A stretch of 64,000 nucleotides of DNA from Motiliproteus coralliicola (GTDB taxonomy: Bacteria > Pseudomonadota > Gammaproteobacteria > Pseudomonadales > Balneatricaceae), in contig NZ_QQOH01000002.1 of assembly GCF_003345655.1 (NCBI RefSeq), positions 248,001 through 312,000 on the forward strand. Reading direction: 5' to 3'. Positions 9,312 to 18,394 of the stretch are shown in pieces. The notes under the pieces are model-generated. The model was not told the origin of the DNA. It ran no database searches and was given only the letters and a program-made list of their open reading frames with translations. Within the stretch, counting starts at the first letter, position 1. Every line of letters starts with the position of its first letter. The translations under genes and the position numbers were made by a program.

Positions 9312-9339
9312 AAACGCCGGCCTTACCGCCGGCGTTTTT
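9312..9339 (+). terminator. Rho-independent terminator after thrC
   Basis: A perfect 10-bp stem (AAACGCCGGC / GCCGGCGTTT, 6-base loop) ends in T residues and closes the hom-thrC unit. Confidence 0.92.
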
Positions 9340-9403
9340 GTCTGCGAACTTTGCGGACTTTGAAAGTAGGCTGCTTGTTCACAAGCGACAGTGACTGACA
9401 ACA

Positions 9404-10264
9404 ATGGATAACCTGTTTTACATACTGTCGAAAACGATCTGGACTTTCGCCCGTCCAGACCACCTGTTGCTGCTGATCATGACCTTGGCGGTGTTGGTGC
9501 TGGGCTGGAGCAGCCAGCGCCGGCGGGCGCGGCTGTTCGCCTGGTTGTCGCTGGCAATGATCTGGTTGGTGGCACTGGTGCCGGTCGGACAGGTGTTGCT
9601 GCACGAGCTGGAGCAGCGCTTCCCGGCTCCCGGACCGCTGCAACATCAGCCATTGGCGGGCATCATCGTCTTGGGTGGGGCCGAGCAGCTGGGTTCGATG
9701 CGCTACCATCGACGGGCTGAATTTACCGATGCCGCTGATCGGATCCTGGCGGTTCCTCAGCTGGCGATGGAACGCAGCGATCTGCCGATCGTCTACAGCT
9801 GCGGCTCGGGTTGGCATACGGAACCGGAGATCCGCGGGGCCGACTTCACCAAGATGTACTTTGATGCGATCGGTCTCGAGGGGCGGGTTCTGTACGAGCG
9901 TGAGGCGCGCAACACCTACGAGAACGGTACCCTGAGTCGTTCACTGATCCGCCAGCAGCTGGGTGAGTCGGTGCTCGAAGGTCGCTGGCTGCTGGTCACC
10001 TCGGCCTTCCATATGCCGCGCTCGGTTGGCGTATTCCGGCAACAGGGCTGGGACGTGCTGCCTTATCCGGTGGACTACCGGGGCCAGCCGCTGGGTGAAG
10101 ATCCGATCTATTTCAATCTGAGCAGCAACCTGCAGGACCTGATGATGGCCTCCCGCGAATGGGTCGGCTTGCTCGCATACTGGCTGACCGGAAAGACCTA
10201 CCGTTTTCTCCCCGGACCGGAGGTGGAGCAGTTGGCGATTCAGCCCCCGGCTGCCGAATCCTGA
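9404..10264 (+). CDS. DUF218 / YdcF-ElyC family membrane protein
   Basis: A 286-residue protein with two N-terminal hydrophobic segments (about residues 18-34 and 45-62) followed by a DUF218 domain. The domain shows AGIIVLGGAEQ, a central Glu/Arg-rich ARNTYENGTLSR and TSAFHMPRSVGVFRQQG, the order seen in SanA/ElyC/YdcF proteins. ElyC affects peptidoglycan and lipid-carrier metabolism in E. coli; the reaction is unknown. It stands between thrC and recJ with its own leader. Confidence 0.8.
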   Translation: MDNLFYILSKTIWTFARPDHLLLLIMTLAVLVLGWSSQRRRARLFAWLSLAMIWLVALVPVGQVLLHELEQRFPAPGPLQHQPLAGIIVLGGAEQLGSMRYHRRAEFTDAADRILAVPQLAMERSDLPIVYSCGSGWHTEPEIRGADFTKMYFDAIGLEGRVLYEREARNTYENGTLSRSLIRQQLGESVLEGRWLLVTSAFHMPRSVGVFRQQGWDVLPYPVDYRGQPLGEDPIYFNLSSNLQDLMMASREWVGLLAYWLTGKTYRFLPGPEVEQLAIQPPAAES

Positions 10265-10310
10265 AACCTGGAAGCCGCAACCGTTAACCGAATAGGAATC
10301 CCGAAAGCGC

Positions 10311-12059
10311 ATGCACAAACAGATAGTCAGGCGTGATGAGCAGGCCAAACCCGCGTTGCTGGAGGCCGGCTTGTCGCCACTTTTGGCACGGATCTACAGC
10401 AGTCGCGGGGTCGAACGTCCCGACCAGCTCGACAATTCGCTGAAGGGGCTGTTGCCGTTTCATACGATGCGGGATATCGAACCGGCGGCCGAATTGATTG
10501 CTGAGGCGATCGAGGCCGGTCAGCGCTTGTTGGTGGTGGGCGATTTCGATTGTGACGGCGCCACCAGTAGCGCGCTGGCGGTGTCGGCACTGCGTGCGCT
10601 GGGAGCCCAGTGGGCCGGTTATCTGGTTCCGAACCGGTTCGAATATGGTTACGGACTGTCACCGGAAATTGTCGCCGTCGCCGAGCAGCAGCAACCGGAT
10701 CTGCTGATCACCGTCGACAATGGCATCTCCAGCGTGGCCGGGGTCCGTGCGGCTAAAGAGGCGGGTATCAAGGTAGTGGTCACCGATCATCACCTGCCCG
10801 GCGACGAGCTGCCCGAGGCCGATGCGTTGGTTAACCCGAACCAGCATGGCTGTGATTTTGTCGCCAAGAATACCTGCGGTGTCGGGGTGATCTGGTACGT
10901 GATGACCGCCGTTTGCCGGCGATTGCAGACACGCGGTTGGTTTGAACGTCGACAGCAGCCAGTGCCGAATATGGCGGACTTCCTCGATCTGGTGGCGTTG
11001 GGCACCGTGGCCGATGTGGTGCCGTTGGACCATAACAACCGGATACTGGTCGATCAGGGGCTGAAGCGGATCCGCGCCGGTCGTTGTCGGCCGGGTATCA
11101 AAGCGCTGGCCGAAATCGCGTCACGCCAGCTCGACAAACTGGTGGCCACCGACCTGGGGTTTGCCATCGGTCCACGGTTAAATGCGGCCGGACGGTTGGA
11201 GGACATGTCGATTGGGATCGAATGTCTGCTGAGCCGGTCCGAGCCCGAGGCTCGTGCGCTGGCGTTGCAGCTCGACGAGCTGAACCAGGATCGTAAACAG
11301 ATTGAACAGCAGATGCAGCGTCAGGCGTTGAAGATTCTCGATCAGATCAGTCTTGACGACGAAACCGAGCTGCCCTACGGCGTATGCTTGTTCGAGCCGG
11401 ACTGGCACGAAGGGGTGATCGGAATTCTGGCCTCCCGAATCAAAGAGCGGCTGCACCGCCCGGTGATCGCGTTCGCCGAAGCCGAAGGTGGCATGATCAA
11501 AGGCTCGGCCCGCTCGATTCCCGGTTTGCATATCCGCGATGTGCTGGCCGCCGTGGAAGCTCGGGAGCCGGACCTGCTGGCCAAGTACGGTGGTCACGCC
11601 ATGGCGGCGGGGATGAGTCTGGAGCGGGATAAATTCGAGCGCTTCAGCCGGGCATTCGATGCCGAAGTGCGGCGCCAGCTCGATGAAGAGCAGCTACAGG
11701 CGCGGATCGAATCCGATGGCGCCATGGCAGTGGCCGAGATGAACCTGGAGATGGCGCGTCAGCTGCGCGACGGCGGTCCTTGGGGGCAGTTGTTTCCGGA
11801 GCCGCTGTTCGATGGTGAGTTTGAGCTGGTGCAGCAGCGGATCGTTGGAGAGCGTCATCTGAAACTGGTGCTGGCACCGATCGAGCAGGGGCGCCCCAGT
11901 GGGTTCTGTATCGATGCGATCGCATTCAATGTGGATCTGGATGTCTGGCCCAGTCAGTCAAATCGGGCACGGGTTGCGTTCAAGCTCGACATCAATGAGT
12001 TCCGTGGCCGGGTATCCCCTCAGTTGATGGTCGATTATCTGGAGCCGATTTCAGAATAA
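10311..12059 (+). CDS. recJ: Single-stranded-DNA-specific exonuclease RecJ
   Basis: A 582-residue 5'-3' ssDNA exonuclease for RecF-pathway recombination and mismatch repair. The DHH-family motifs appear in order: VVGDFDCDGATSS (residues about 76-88), VTVDNGIS, VVTDHHLPG and NPNQHGC, followed by the DHHA1 motif GGHAMAAGMSL and a C-terminal OB-like domain. Metal-binding Asp and His residues are intact. It lies downstream of hom-thrC as in Pseudomonas and converges on the minus-strand kinase gene with only about 24 bases between. Confidence 0.95.
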   Translation: MHKQIVRRDEQAKPALLEAGLSPLLARIYSSRGVERPDQLDNSLKGLLPFHTMRDIEPAAELIAEAIEAGQRLLVVGDFDCDGATSSALAVSALRALGAQWAGYLVPNRFEYGYGLSPEIVAVAEQQQPDLLITVDNGISSVAGVRAAKEAGIKVVVTDHHLPGDELPEADALVNPNQHGCDFVAKNTCGVGVIWYVMTAVCRRLQTRGWFERRQQPVPNMADFLDLVALGTVADVVPLDHNNRILVDQGLKRIRAGRCRPGIKALAEIASRQLDKLVATDLGFAIGPRLNAAGRLEDMSIGIECLLSRSEPEARALALQLDELNQDRKQIEQQMQRQALKILDQISLDDETELPYGVCLFEPDWHEGVIGILASRIKERLHRPVIAFAEAEGGMIKGSARSIPGLHIRDVLAAVEAREPDLLAKYGGHAMAAGMSLERDKFERFSRAFDAEVRRQLDEEQLQARIESDGAMAVAEMNLEMARQLRDGGPWGQLFPEPLFDGEFELVQQRIVGERHLKLVLAPIEQGRPSGFCIDAIAFNVDLDVWPSQSNRARVAFKLDINEFRGRVSPQLMVDYLEPISE

Positions 12060-12083
12060 GGGGACTAACCCTGTACGTCGAGG

Positions 12084-13685
12084 TTACCAGAGATCGTCGT
12101 CATCATGGTTCGGGTCGGGGGTATGGGGTCGTAACGGGACCTTGATCAGGAACTCGACCCCTTCGCCACGGCGGTTATGGCAGTCGACCTTGCCCTGCAG
12201 CAGCCCGGTGACCAGGCGGTAGACCACATGGGTGCCCAGACCGCTGCCGCCGCGTTCGCCACGGCTGGCCACGAAGGGCTCGAATACCCGCGGTAACACC
12301 TGCTCGGGGATGCCGATGCCGTTGTCTCGGTAGCTGATCTTAACGCCGTCGCTGTGATGGCTGGCTTGAATGCTGATTAGCGCGTCGTCGCGGCCATGCT
12401 CGGGGCCGAAACCGTGCTGCAGTGAGTTGCTGATCAGTTGGCTGAAGATCTGCCGTAGGCTGTCGGGGTAGGAGATAATCTCCAAGTTGTCATCGCAGTC
12501 GATCTCGACCCGGACATGGTAACGCAGTAGCCGCTCGGCCAGCTGGTTTTCCAGGTTGGCGAACAGCTTGGCCAGTTTGACTCGCTGCGGCGTCAGCTTG
12601 GCCGGATCGACGGCGATCAGGCGGAAGGCCTTCATCAGTTCGCTGATCTTACCCAGCTGGTCGTGCACCTGATCAACCTGCTTGCACAGGCTGATGGCGC
12701 CGGCGTTGTCTATTTGACGCGGCTCGTCGAGTCGGTTGATCACCTGTTCCGACAGATCCATTCCCTGGTTCAGGGGGCGCTCGATCTCCTGGGCGATGCC
12801 GCTGACCAGCTCACCCAAGGCGGCCATCTTTTCACTTTCGACCAATCGGTCCTTGGTTTGGGTCAGTTCGTCGAGGGCCTCGGTGAGGCGGTCGTTGGTA
12901 TGTTTGAGGGTAGCGGTACGGTATTTGACCCGCTGCTCCAGCTCCTCGTTGAGTTGCTCCAGTTGCTGCTGCGCGCGCTTTTTGGCCTGCAGCTGTCGGC
13001 GGATATTGACCCGCATCTGGTTCAGGGTTTCAGCCAGTTGATCCAGTGAGTCTTCGCCACCGCGTCGCAGCAGGCTGGATTCCAGGCTGATCTCTTCATC
13101 CAGGTTGTCGAGTCCGATGCGGCGGGTATAGCGGGCCAGCGAGGTCAGGTGAGTAATCACCAGATAGTGGACCACCAGCAGGATACAGATCGAGACCAGG
13201 AAGGTCTTGATGGTCTGGCTGCCGAGAATGATGAAGAATTTTTCGATCAGACGCAGGTAGACGTTATCGAGGGTGGCGCCCACCTTGAGGCGGCCGACCA
13301 GGGTGTCGCGGTAATAGAGTTCGAACTGGCGTTGAATCGGCATCTGGGCTTCGGTATCGCCGCGAAAGAAGATCGCTTCTTCGCTGTCGGCCACGATCTC
13401 GGTGATCGAGGCGTAGCCGATATCCTGCAGTTTCATGATGCCGTCGAGTTGAATCCCGATCTGGTCCTTGTCGAGCTTCCACAGGCTGGATGCCAGCGAA
13501 TCCAGGTAGCTGGCTTCGATCGACTGTAGGCCTCGCTCGATATCGCCCAGATCCTTGCGGTAATCCCAGAACAGCTGTATCGCCGTGCTGAGAATAGCCA
13601 GCAACGTACTGCAAAGCACGATATAGACCAGCAATCGATAGGAGAGAAGATTGTTCTGGCGTAGTTTCAGATAGTGTTTTAACAC
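12084..13685 (-). CDS. Membrane histidine-kinase-like protein lacking the phospho-acceptor His
   Basis: The protein has an N-terminal membrane segment, a periplasmic domain of about 130 residues (motif SYLDSLASSLWKLD), a second membrane segment, a HAMP-like linker, a coiled coil, an H-box-like region and an HATPase domain. The ATPase motifs look intact: N box QLISNSLQHGF, G1 DNGIGIP and G2 GGSGLGTHVV. The H-box reads GELVSGIAQEIERPL: the codon at 12789-12791 encodes Gln where His is expected. It may thus be a phosphatase, a heterodimer partner or a pseudokinase. Start is uncertain: GTG at 13685 is chosen because an upstream ATG (13811) lies inside the etfD terminator. No response regulator is adjacent. 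Confidence 0.75.
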   Translation of the reverse strand: MLKHYLKLRQNNLLSYRLLVYIVLCSTLLAILSTAIQLFWDYRKDLGDIERGLQSIEASYLDSLASSLWKLDKDQIGIQLDGIMKLQDIGYASITEIVADSEEAIFFRGDTEAQMPIQRQFELYYRDTLVGRLKVGATLDNVYLRLIEKFFIILGSQTIKTFLVSICILLVVHYLVITHLTSLARYTRRIGLDNLDEEISLESSLLRRGGEDSLDQLAETLNQMRVNIRRQLQAKKRAQQQLEQLNEELEQRVKYRTATLKHTNDRLTEALDELTQTKDRLVESEKMAALGELVSGIAQEIERPLNQGMDLSEQVINRLDEPRQIDNAGAISLCKQVDQVHDQLGKISELMKAFRLIAVDPAKLTPQRVKLAKLFANLENQLAERLLRYHVRVEIDCDDNLEIISYPDSLRQIFSQLISNSLQHGFGPEHGRDDALISIQASHHSDGVKISYRDNGIGIPEQVLPRVFEPFVASRGERGGSGLGTHVVYRLVTGLLQGKVDCHNRRGEGVEFLIKVPLRPHTPDPNHDDDDLW

Positions 13686-13801
13686 ACTGGCAGGATCCGG
13701 CCGGTAACACGTTGATGCAATTAACTGGACCTTAGCAGAGATTCGGCCAAAGCGGAAAAACTCTAGCGAGATTAGATGTTTTTTGGGTGTGGAGACGTCA
13801 G

Positions 13802-13831
13802 AAAACAACAAGGCCGGCGATTGCCGGCCTT
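13802..13831 (-). terminator. Rho-independent terminator after etfD
   Basis: On the minus strand AAGGCCGGC and GCCGGCCTT form a perfect 9-bp stem with a 4-base loop, followed by GTTGTTTTC. Confidence 0.85.
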
Positions 13832-13853
13832 GGGAGGGGGTTGCCCCAGTAGT

Positions 13854-15506
13854 TTACATGTTGGGGTAATTCGGGCCGCCGGCGCCTTCCGGAACCACCC
13901 AGGTGATGTTCTGGGACGGGTCCTTGATGTCGCAGGTTTTGCAGTGGACGCAGTTCTGCGAGTTGATCTGGAAGCGCTTGCTGCCATCGTCTTCCACGAC
14001 CACCTCATAGACGCCTGCCGGGCAGTAGCGCTGAGCCGGTTCATCGAACATCGGCAGGTTGCGCTCCAGCGGAATGCTGACATCCTTGAGCTTGAGGTGG
14101 CAGGGCTGATCTTCCTCATGGTTGGTGTTGGACAGGAACACCGACGACAGCTTGTCGAAGCTGATCTCGCCATCGGGCTTGGGGTAGTCGATCTTCGGAC
14201 ACTCGGAGGCCGGTTTCATCTGGGCGTAATCCGGGTTGGTGTCGTGCAGGGTGACCGGGATCTTGCCGCCGAACCAGTTTTGATCGATATAGTTGAAGGC
14301 GCCACCCAGGGTCATGCCGAACTTGTGCATCGCCGGACCGAAGTTGCGTGAGCGGTACAGCTCATCATAGAGCCAGCTGTCCTTGAGGTTGTCGGTGAAC
14401 TTGCTCAGATCATCGCCGCCCTCGTTACCGGCCTTGAACACCTCGGACAGGGTGTCGGCGGCGATCATGCCGCTCTTCATGGCGGTGTGACTGCCCTTGA
14501 TCTTGGCAAAGTTCAGGGTGCCGGCGTCGCAACCCAGCAGCAGGCCGCCCGGGAAGGTCATCTTCGGCAGTGAGTTGAAGCCGCCCTTGGCGATGGCGCG
14601 GGCGCCGTAGGAGACCCGCTTGCCGCCTTCGAGGTACTGCTTGAACACCGGGTGGTGCTTCATCCGCTGCATCTCGTCGAACGGGCTCAGGTGCGGGTTG
14701 CTGTAACTCAGGTCGGTGATCAGACCCAGAACAACCTGGTTGTTTTCGGCGTGGTACAGGAATGAGCCGCCTGGGGCATTCTTGCCCAGCGGCCAGCCGG
14801 CGCCGTGGATAACCAGACCTGGCTTGTGCTTGGCCGGGTCGATGTCCCAGAGTTCTTTGATGCCGATGCCGTAATGCTGCGGATCGGAATCCTTGTCCAG
14901 TTCGAACTTGCTCAGCAGTTCCTTGCCCAGGTGGCCACGGCAACCCTCGGTGAACAGGGTGTACTTGGCGTGCAGTTCCATGCCGGGCATGTAGCTGTCT
15001 TTGGGTTCGCCGTCTTCGCCGACGCCCATGTCGCCGGTGGCAACCCCTTTGACCGAGCCGTCTTCGTTATAGAGCACTTCCGCTGCGGCAAAGCCGGGGA
15101 AGATCTCCACGCCCATCGACTCGGCCTGTTCGGCCAGCCAGCGGCATAGATTACCCAGGCTGATTACGTAGTTGCCTTCGTTGTGCATGGTCTTGGGCAC
15201 AAAGCTGTTGGGCATCAACTGGGCTTTCTGTTCATCTTTGAACAGGTAGATCTCGTCACCGGTAACCGGCTCTCCCAGAGTCAGGCCCTGGTCCTTCCAG
15301 TCCGGGAACAGTTCGTCCAGTGCGCGAGGCTCGAAGACCGCGCCGGAGAGGATATGGGCGCCGACTTCGGAGCCTTTTTCAACCACACAGACCATCAATT
15401 CCTGCTCGTTGGCCTGAGCCTGCTGCATCAGCCGACATGCGGCGGACAGACCTGCCGGTCCTGCGCCTACAATGACGACATCAAACTCCATCGATTCGCG
15501 TTCCAC
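13854..15506 (-). CDS. etfD: Electron transfer flavoprotein-ubiquinone oxidoreductase
   Basis: ETF-QO accepts electrons from reduced EtfAB (fed by acyl-CoA and other dehydrogenases) and reduces ubiquinone at the inner membrane. The N-terminal FAD motif VVIVGAGPAGLSAACRL, a long central domain and the C-terminal 4Fe-4S motif NCVHCKTCDIKDP are all present; the protein ends PNYPNM as in pseudomonads. A GTG at 15506 is preferred as the start. It lies six bases after AGGAG and yields (V/M)ERESMEFDVVIV, as in relatives, whereas the ATG at 15512 abuts the ribosome binding site. It is divergent from etfBA across 265 bases. Confidence 0.93.
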   Translation of the reverse strand: MERESMEFDVVIVGAGPAGLSAACRLMQQAQANEQELMVCVVEKGSEVGAHILSGAVFEPRALDELFPDWKDQGLTLGEPVTGDEIYLFKDEQKAQLMPNSFVPKTMHNEGNYVISLGNLCRWLAEQAESMGVEIFPGFAAAEVLYNEDGSVKGVATGDMGVGEDGEPKDSYMPGMELHAKYTLFTEGCRGHLGKELLSKFELDKDSDPQHYGIGIKELWDIDPAKHKPGLVIHGAGWPLGKNAPGGSFLYHAENNQVVLGLITDLSYSNPHLSPFDEMQRMKHHPVFKQYLEGGKRVSYGARAIAKGGFNSLPKMTFPGGLLLGCDAGTLNFAKIKGSHTAMKSGMIAADTLSEVFKAGNEGGDDLSKFTDNLKDSWLYDELYRSRNFGPAMHKFGMTLGGAFNYIDQNWFGGKIPVTLHDTNPDYAQMKPASECPKIDYPKPDGEISFDKLSSVFLSNTNHEEDQPCHLKLKDVSIPLERNLPMFDEPAQRYCPAGVYEVVVEDDGSKRFQINSQNCVHCKTCDIKDPSQNITWVVPEGAGGPNYPNM

Positions 15507-15617
15507 AGCCATCTCCTGCTTATTTGTTCTCTGTTTTATCGTGAGTGAGAGTGTTCTGAGAAGGTGGTCTCACTCGAGTAGGAATGCATTCTAAGTAAAA
15601 ACCCCTATTTTTTGCAA

Positions 15618-15650
15618 GAACCATTTGCATCGACCAAATGTGAATGGTAC
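15618..15650. promoter_or_regulatory. Candidate operator in the etfD / etfBA divergent region
   Basis: CATTTG and CAAATG form an inverted repeat with a 7-base spacer at 15622-15640, nested inside a second pair ACCATT (15620-15625) and AATGGT (15643-15648). Such nested symmetry between two divergent functionally linked genes suggests a shared repressor or activator site. The pattern does not match the PsrA consensus I know, so the regulator is unknown. Confidence 0.5.
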
Positions 15651-15665
15651 TTTCCTAGGGAAATC

Positions 15666-15682
15666 ACTTAGTCTTGCTAAGT
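15666..15682. promoter_or_regulatory. Second inverted repeat in the etf intergenic region
   Basis: ACTTAG and CTAAGT are separated by TCTTG. The repeat lies about 26 bases from the CATTTG/CAAATG element and could be a second operator or a promoter-overlapping site for etfBA. Confidence 0.35.
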
Positions 15683-15695
15683 AACGATTCGACAG

Positions 15696-15719
15696 CGCCT
15701 GAGCAGCAAGACTCAGGCG
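15696..15719 (+). repeat. Stem-loop in the etfB leader
   Basis: CGCCTGAG and CTCAGGCG pair around an 8-base loop and are followed by TTCTTTC. The position 53 bases before etfB fits either a leader hairpin or a weak attenuator-like terminator. Confidence 0.45.
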
Positions 15720-15771
15720 TTCTTTCATCAGGCGCCCTCAAGCAAGGGTTGGCAACAAAACGAGGAACTCT

Positions 15772-16521
15772 ATGAAAGTTCTAGTATCCGTGAAGCGCGT
15801 GATCGACTACAACGTCAAGGTCCGCGTCAAGAGTGATCAGTCCGGGGTCGACCTGGCCAACGTTAAGATGGCGATGAACCCGTTCTGCGAAATCGCCGTG
15901 GAAGAGGCGGTTCGTCTTAAAGAAGCCGGTGTGGCAGAAGAGATCGTAGTTGTCTCCATCGGCCCGAAGAGCTGCCAGGAGCAGATCCGTACCGCACTGG
16001 CACTGGGTGCCGACCGTGGTATTCAGATCGAGACCGACGAAGACCTGGAGTCTCTGGCGGTTGCCAAACTGCTGGCCAAAGTGGTCGAAGAGGAGCAGCC
16101 GGGCCTGGTTATCCTGGGTAAGCAGTCGATCGATTCCGACAACAACCAGACCGGCCAGATGCTGGGCGCGCTGACCGAGATGCCGCAGGGCACCTTCGCC
16201 TCCGAAGTGGCGGTGGCTGATGGCAAAGTGGCCGTGACCCGTGAAATCGACGGCGGTCTGCAGACCGTGTCGCTGGATCTGCCGGCGATCGTCACTACCG
16301 ACCTGCGTCTGAACGAACCGCGTTATGCGTCGCTGCCCAACATCATGAAGGCCAAGCGTAAGCCGCTGGATACCAAGACCCCGGCCGACTACGGCGTTGA
16401 AACCGCCGCCCGTCTGAAGGTCCTGAAGGTTGAGCCGCCGGCCGAGCGTCAGGCAGGCATCATCGTCGGCAGCGTGGACGAGCTGGTCGAGAAACTGAAG
16501 AACGAAGCGAAGGTGATTTAA
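15772..16521 (+). CDS. etfB: Electron transfer flavoprotein beta subunit
   Basis: A 249-residue EtfB that binds AMP and pairs with EtfA. The N-terminus [16 protein letters not shown] is diagnostic of the proteobacterial group I ETF that serves fatty-acid and amino-acid dehydrogenases, and the recognition-loop region ([17 protein letters not shown]) is present near residue 182-198. The gene is 2 bases upstream of etfA, so the two subunits are translationally coupled. Confidence 0.95.
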   Translation: MKVLVSVKRVIDYNVKVRVKSDQSGVDLANVKMAMNPFCEIAVEEAVRLKEAGVAEEIVVVSIGPKSCQEQIRTALALGADRGIQIETDEDLESLAVAKLLAKVVEEEQPGLVILGKQSIDSDNNQTGQMLGALTEMPQGTFASEVAVADGKVAVTREIDGGLQTVSLDLPAIVTTDLRLNEPRYASLPNIMKAKRKPLDTKTPADYGVETAARLKVLKVEPPAERQAGIIVGSVDELVEKLKNEAKVI

Positions 16522-16523
16522 TC

Positions 16524-17450
16524 ATGGGTATCCTGGTAATTGCAGAACACGACAACGCTGCTCTGAAAGGAGCAACCCTGAACACCGTCGCCGCTGCCCA
16601 ACAGATCGGTGGTGACATCGACCTGCTGGTTGCAGGCGAAAACTGTGGCGCCGCAGCCGAAGAAGCTGCCAAGATCGCCGGCGTCAGCAAGGTACTGGTT
16701 GCCGACAACGCTGCCTATGCTCATCAGTTGGCCGAGAATCTGGCGCTGCTGGTACTGGAGCTGGCCGACGGTTACAGCCACATCCTGGCTTCCGCCACCA
16801 CCACCGGCAAGAACTTCATGCCGCGGGTTGCCGCCAAGCTGGACGTGGCGCAGATCTCCGACATCATTGCGGTCGAGAGTGCCGATACGTTCCAACGCCC
16901 GATCTACGCCGGTAACGCGATCGCGACTGTACAGTCCAGCGACGCCGTCAAGGTGATCACGGTTCGTTCCACCGCCTTCGACGCGGCTGCGACCGATGGC
17001 AGTGCCAGCGTTGAAACCGTTGCCGCCGCTTGCGATGCCGGCAAGTCCGCCTTCGTTAAAGAAGAGCTGGCCCAGTCCGACCGTCCTGAGCTGACCGCTG
17101 CCAGCGTCATCATCTCCGGTGGTCGCGGTATGGGTAATGGCGAAAACTTCGAGCTGCTTGAGAAGGTAGCCGACAAGTTGGGTGCCGCCGTTGGTGCCTC
17201 CCGTGCTGCGGTTGACGCCGGCTTCGTTCCCAACGATATGCAGGTGGGTCAGACCGGTAAGATCGTTGCGCCGGAACTCTACATCGCCGTCGGTATCTCC
17301 GGTGCGATCCAGCACCTGGCGGGTATGAAGGACTCCAAGTTTATCGTTGCGATCAACAAGGACGAAGAAGCCCCGATCTTCTCGGTCGCCGATTACGGTC
17401 TGGTTGCTGACCTGTTTGAAGCGGTTCCGGAGCTGGAATCCAAGCTGTAA
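16524..17450 (+). CDS. etfA: Electron transfer flavoprotein alpha subunit
   Basis: A 308-residue EtfA, carrying the redox FAD of the heterodimer. The C-terminal FAD-binding signature is clear ([20 protein letters not shown] then [20 protein letters not shown], about residues 236-280). It hands electrons to EtfD, encoded divergently upstream. It follows etfB after 2 bases and ends 44 bases before a strong terminator, so etfBA is a two-gene operon. Confidence 0.95.
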   Translation: MGILVIAEHDNAALKGATLNTVAAAQQIGGDIDLLVAGENCGAAAEEAAKIAGVSKVLVADNAAYAHQLAENLALLVLELADGYSHILASATTTGKNFMPRVAAKLDVAQISDIIAVESADTFQRPIYAGNAIATVQSSDAVKVITVRSTAFDAAATDGSASVETVAAACDAGKSAFVKEELAQSDRPELTAASVIISGGRGMGNGENFELLEKVADKLGAAVGASRAAVDAGFVPNDMQVGQTGKIVAPELYIAVGISGAIQHLAGMKDSKFIVAINKDEEAPIFSVADYGLVADLFEAVPELESKL

Positions 17451-17494
17451 GCAAGATGCGATCTTGAAGCGCTGATCAGGCGGCTTCGACCTGG

Positions 17495-17520
17495 AAAGCC
17501 CGGCTCGGCCGGGCTTTTTT
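17495..17520 (+). terminator. Rho-independent terminator after etfA
   Basis: AAAGCCCGGC and GCCGGGCTTT form a perfect 10-bp stem around TCG, ending in six T residues. Confidence 0.95.
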
Positions 17521-17554
17521 GTATCTGCATTATCCCGATAGGAGGTGCTCCAGA

Positions 17555-18364
17555 ATGTTGGTCTGGGATGAGTTTGAACTGCCGATAGCCGCGCCGCGTT
17601 TTGGTGATAAGGCCAGTCTCTACGTTCGCCGTGGACGTCAGCCGATGCCAAACTCGCCGGCGACGTTGGTGTTTCTGCATGAAGCCCTTGGCAGCATCGG
17701 CCAGTGGTGGGACTTTCCGCAGCAGTTGGCCGAGCGTTGTGGTTGTGATGTGCTGATCTACGAACGGATCGGTCACGCCGGGGCCAGCTCGCTCGAGCTG
17801 CCGCGTCCGGATGACTATCTGGTCTACGAGGGTGAGGTGGTGTTGCCGCAGCTGCTCGAACGCCTGCAGATCGAGCAGGCGGTGCTGGTCGGCCACAGTG
17901 ACGGTGGCTCGATCGCTCTGGTTGGCGCCGCCAGTGTGCCTGACCGGGTGCTAGGGTTGATTACCGAAGCGGCCCATCTCTTTGTTGAGCCAATCACCCG
18001 TGACGGAATCATTAAGGCCCGCGATCTCTACGACGAGGCGATCCGTCCGGGTCTGTCGCGCTATCACGGCGAGAAGACCGACACTCTGTTCCAGGGTTGG
18101 TGGCAGACCTGGCTTCGCGATAGCTTTCAAGGGCTGGATCTGCATCCCTGGCTGGGTCGGATTCGAGCCCCGTCGCTGATTATGCAAGGGGTTAACGATC
18201 AGTACGGCTCTGAGCTGCAGGTCGAGAGGATCTGCGAAGGGATCGGTACCCTGGCATCGCCTTGCTGGCTGGACGCGGCCCATATTCCCCATCGCGAAGC
18301 GACCGAACCCTGCCTGCAGGCGATGGGCGGGTTTATTCGCCGATTGCTGAGTGACCAGGGTTAG
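17555..18364 (+). CDS. Alpha/beta hydrolase
   Basis: A 269-residue alpha/beta-hydrolase fold protein. The nucleophile elbow is GHSDGGS (near residue 114) and the oxyanion-region motif is FLHEALGSIGQWWDFP; a late His (AAHIPHRE) could complete the triad. The ATG at 17555 has an excellent AGGAGGT eight bases upstream, which decides the start. It follows the etfBA terminator and converges on a response-regulator gene. The substrate cannot be read from sequence; cytosolic location is expected. Confidence 0.82.
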   Translation: MLVWDEFELPIAAPRFGDKASLYVRRGRQPMPNSPATLVFLHEALGSIGQWWDFPQQLAERCGCDVLIYERIGHAGASSLELPRPDDYLVYEGEVVLPQLLERLQIEQAVLVGHSDGGSIALVGAASVPDRVLGLITEAAHLFVEPITRDGIIKARDLYDEAIRPGLSRYHGEKTDTLFQGWWQTWLRDSFQGLDLHPWLGRIRAPSLIMQGVNDQYGSELQVERICEGIGTLASPCWLDAAHIPHREATEPCLQAMGGFIRRLLSDQG

Positions 18365-18394
18365 GCGAGGCCGTCGGTAATTCGCCGAATCCTG

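Noticed and set aside
16518-17651. A 377-codon open frame on the minus strand opposite etfA
   Set aside because: It runs through the etfA terminator and mirrors the conserved etfA codons.
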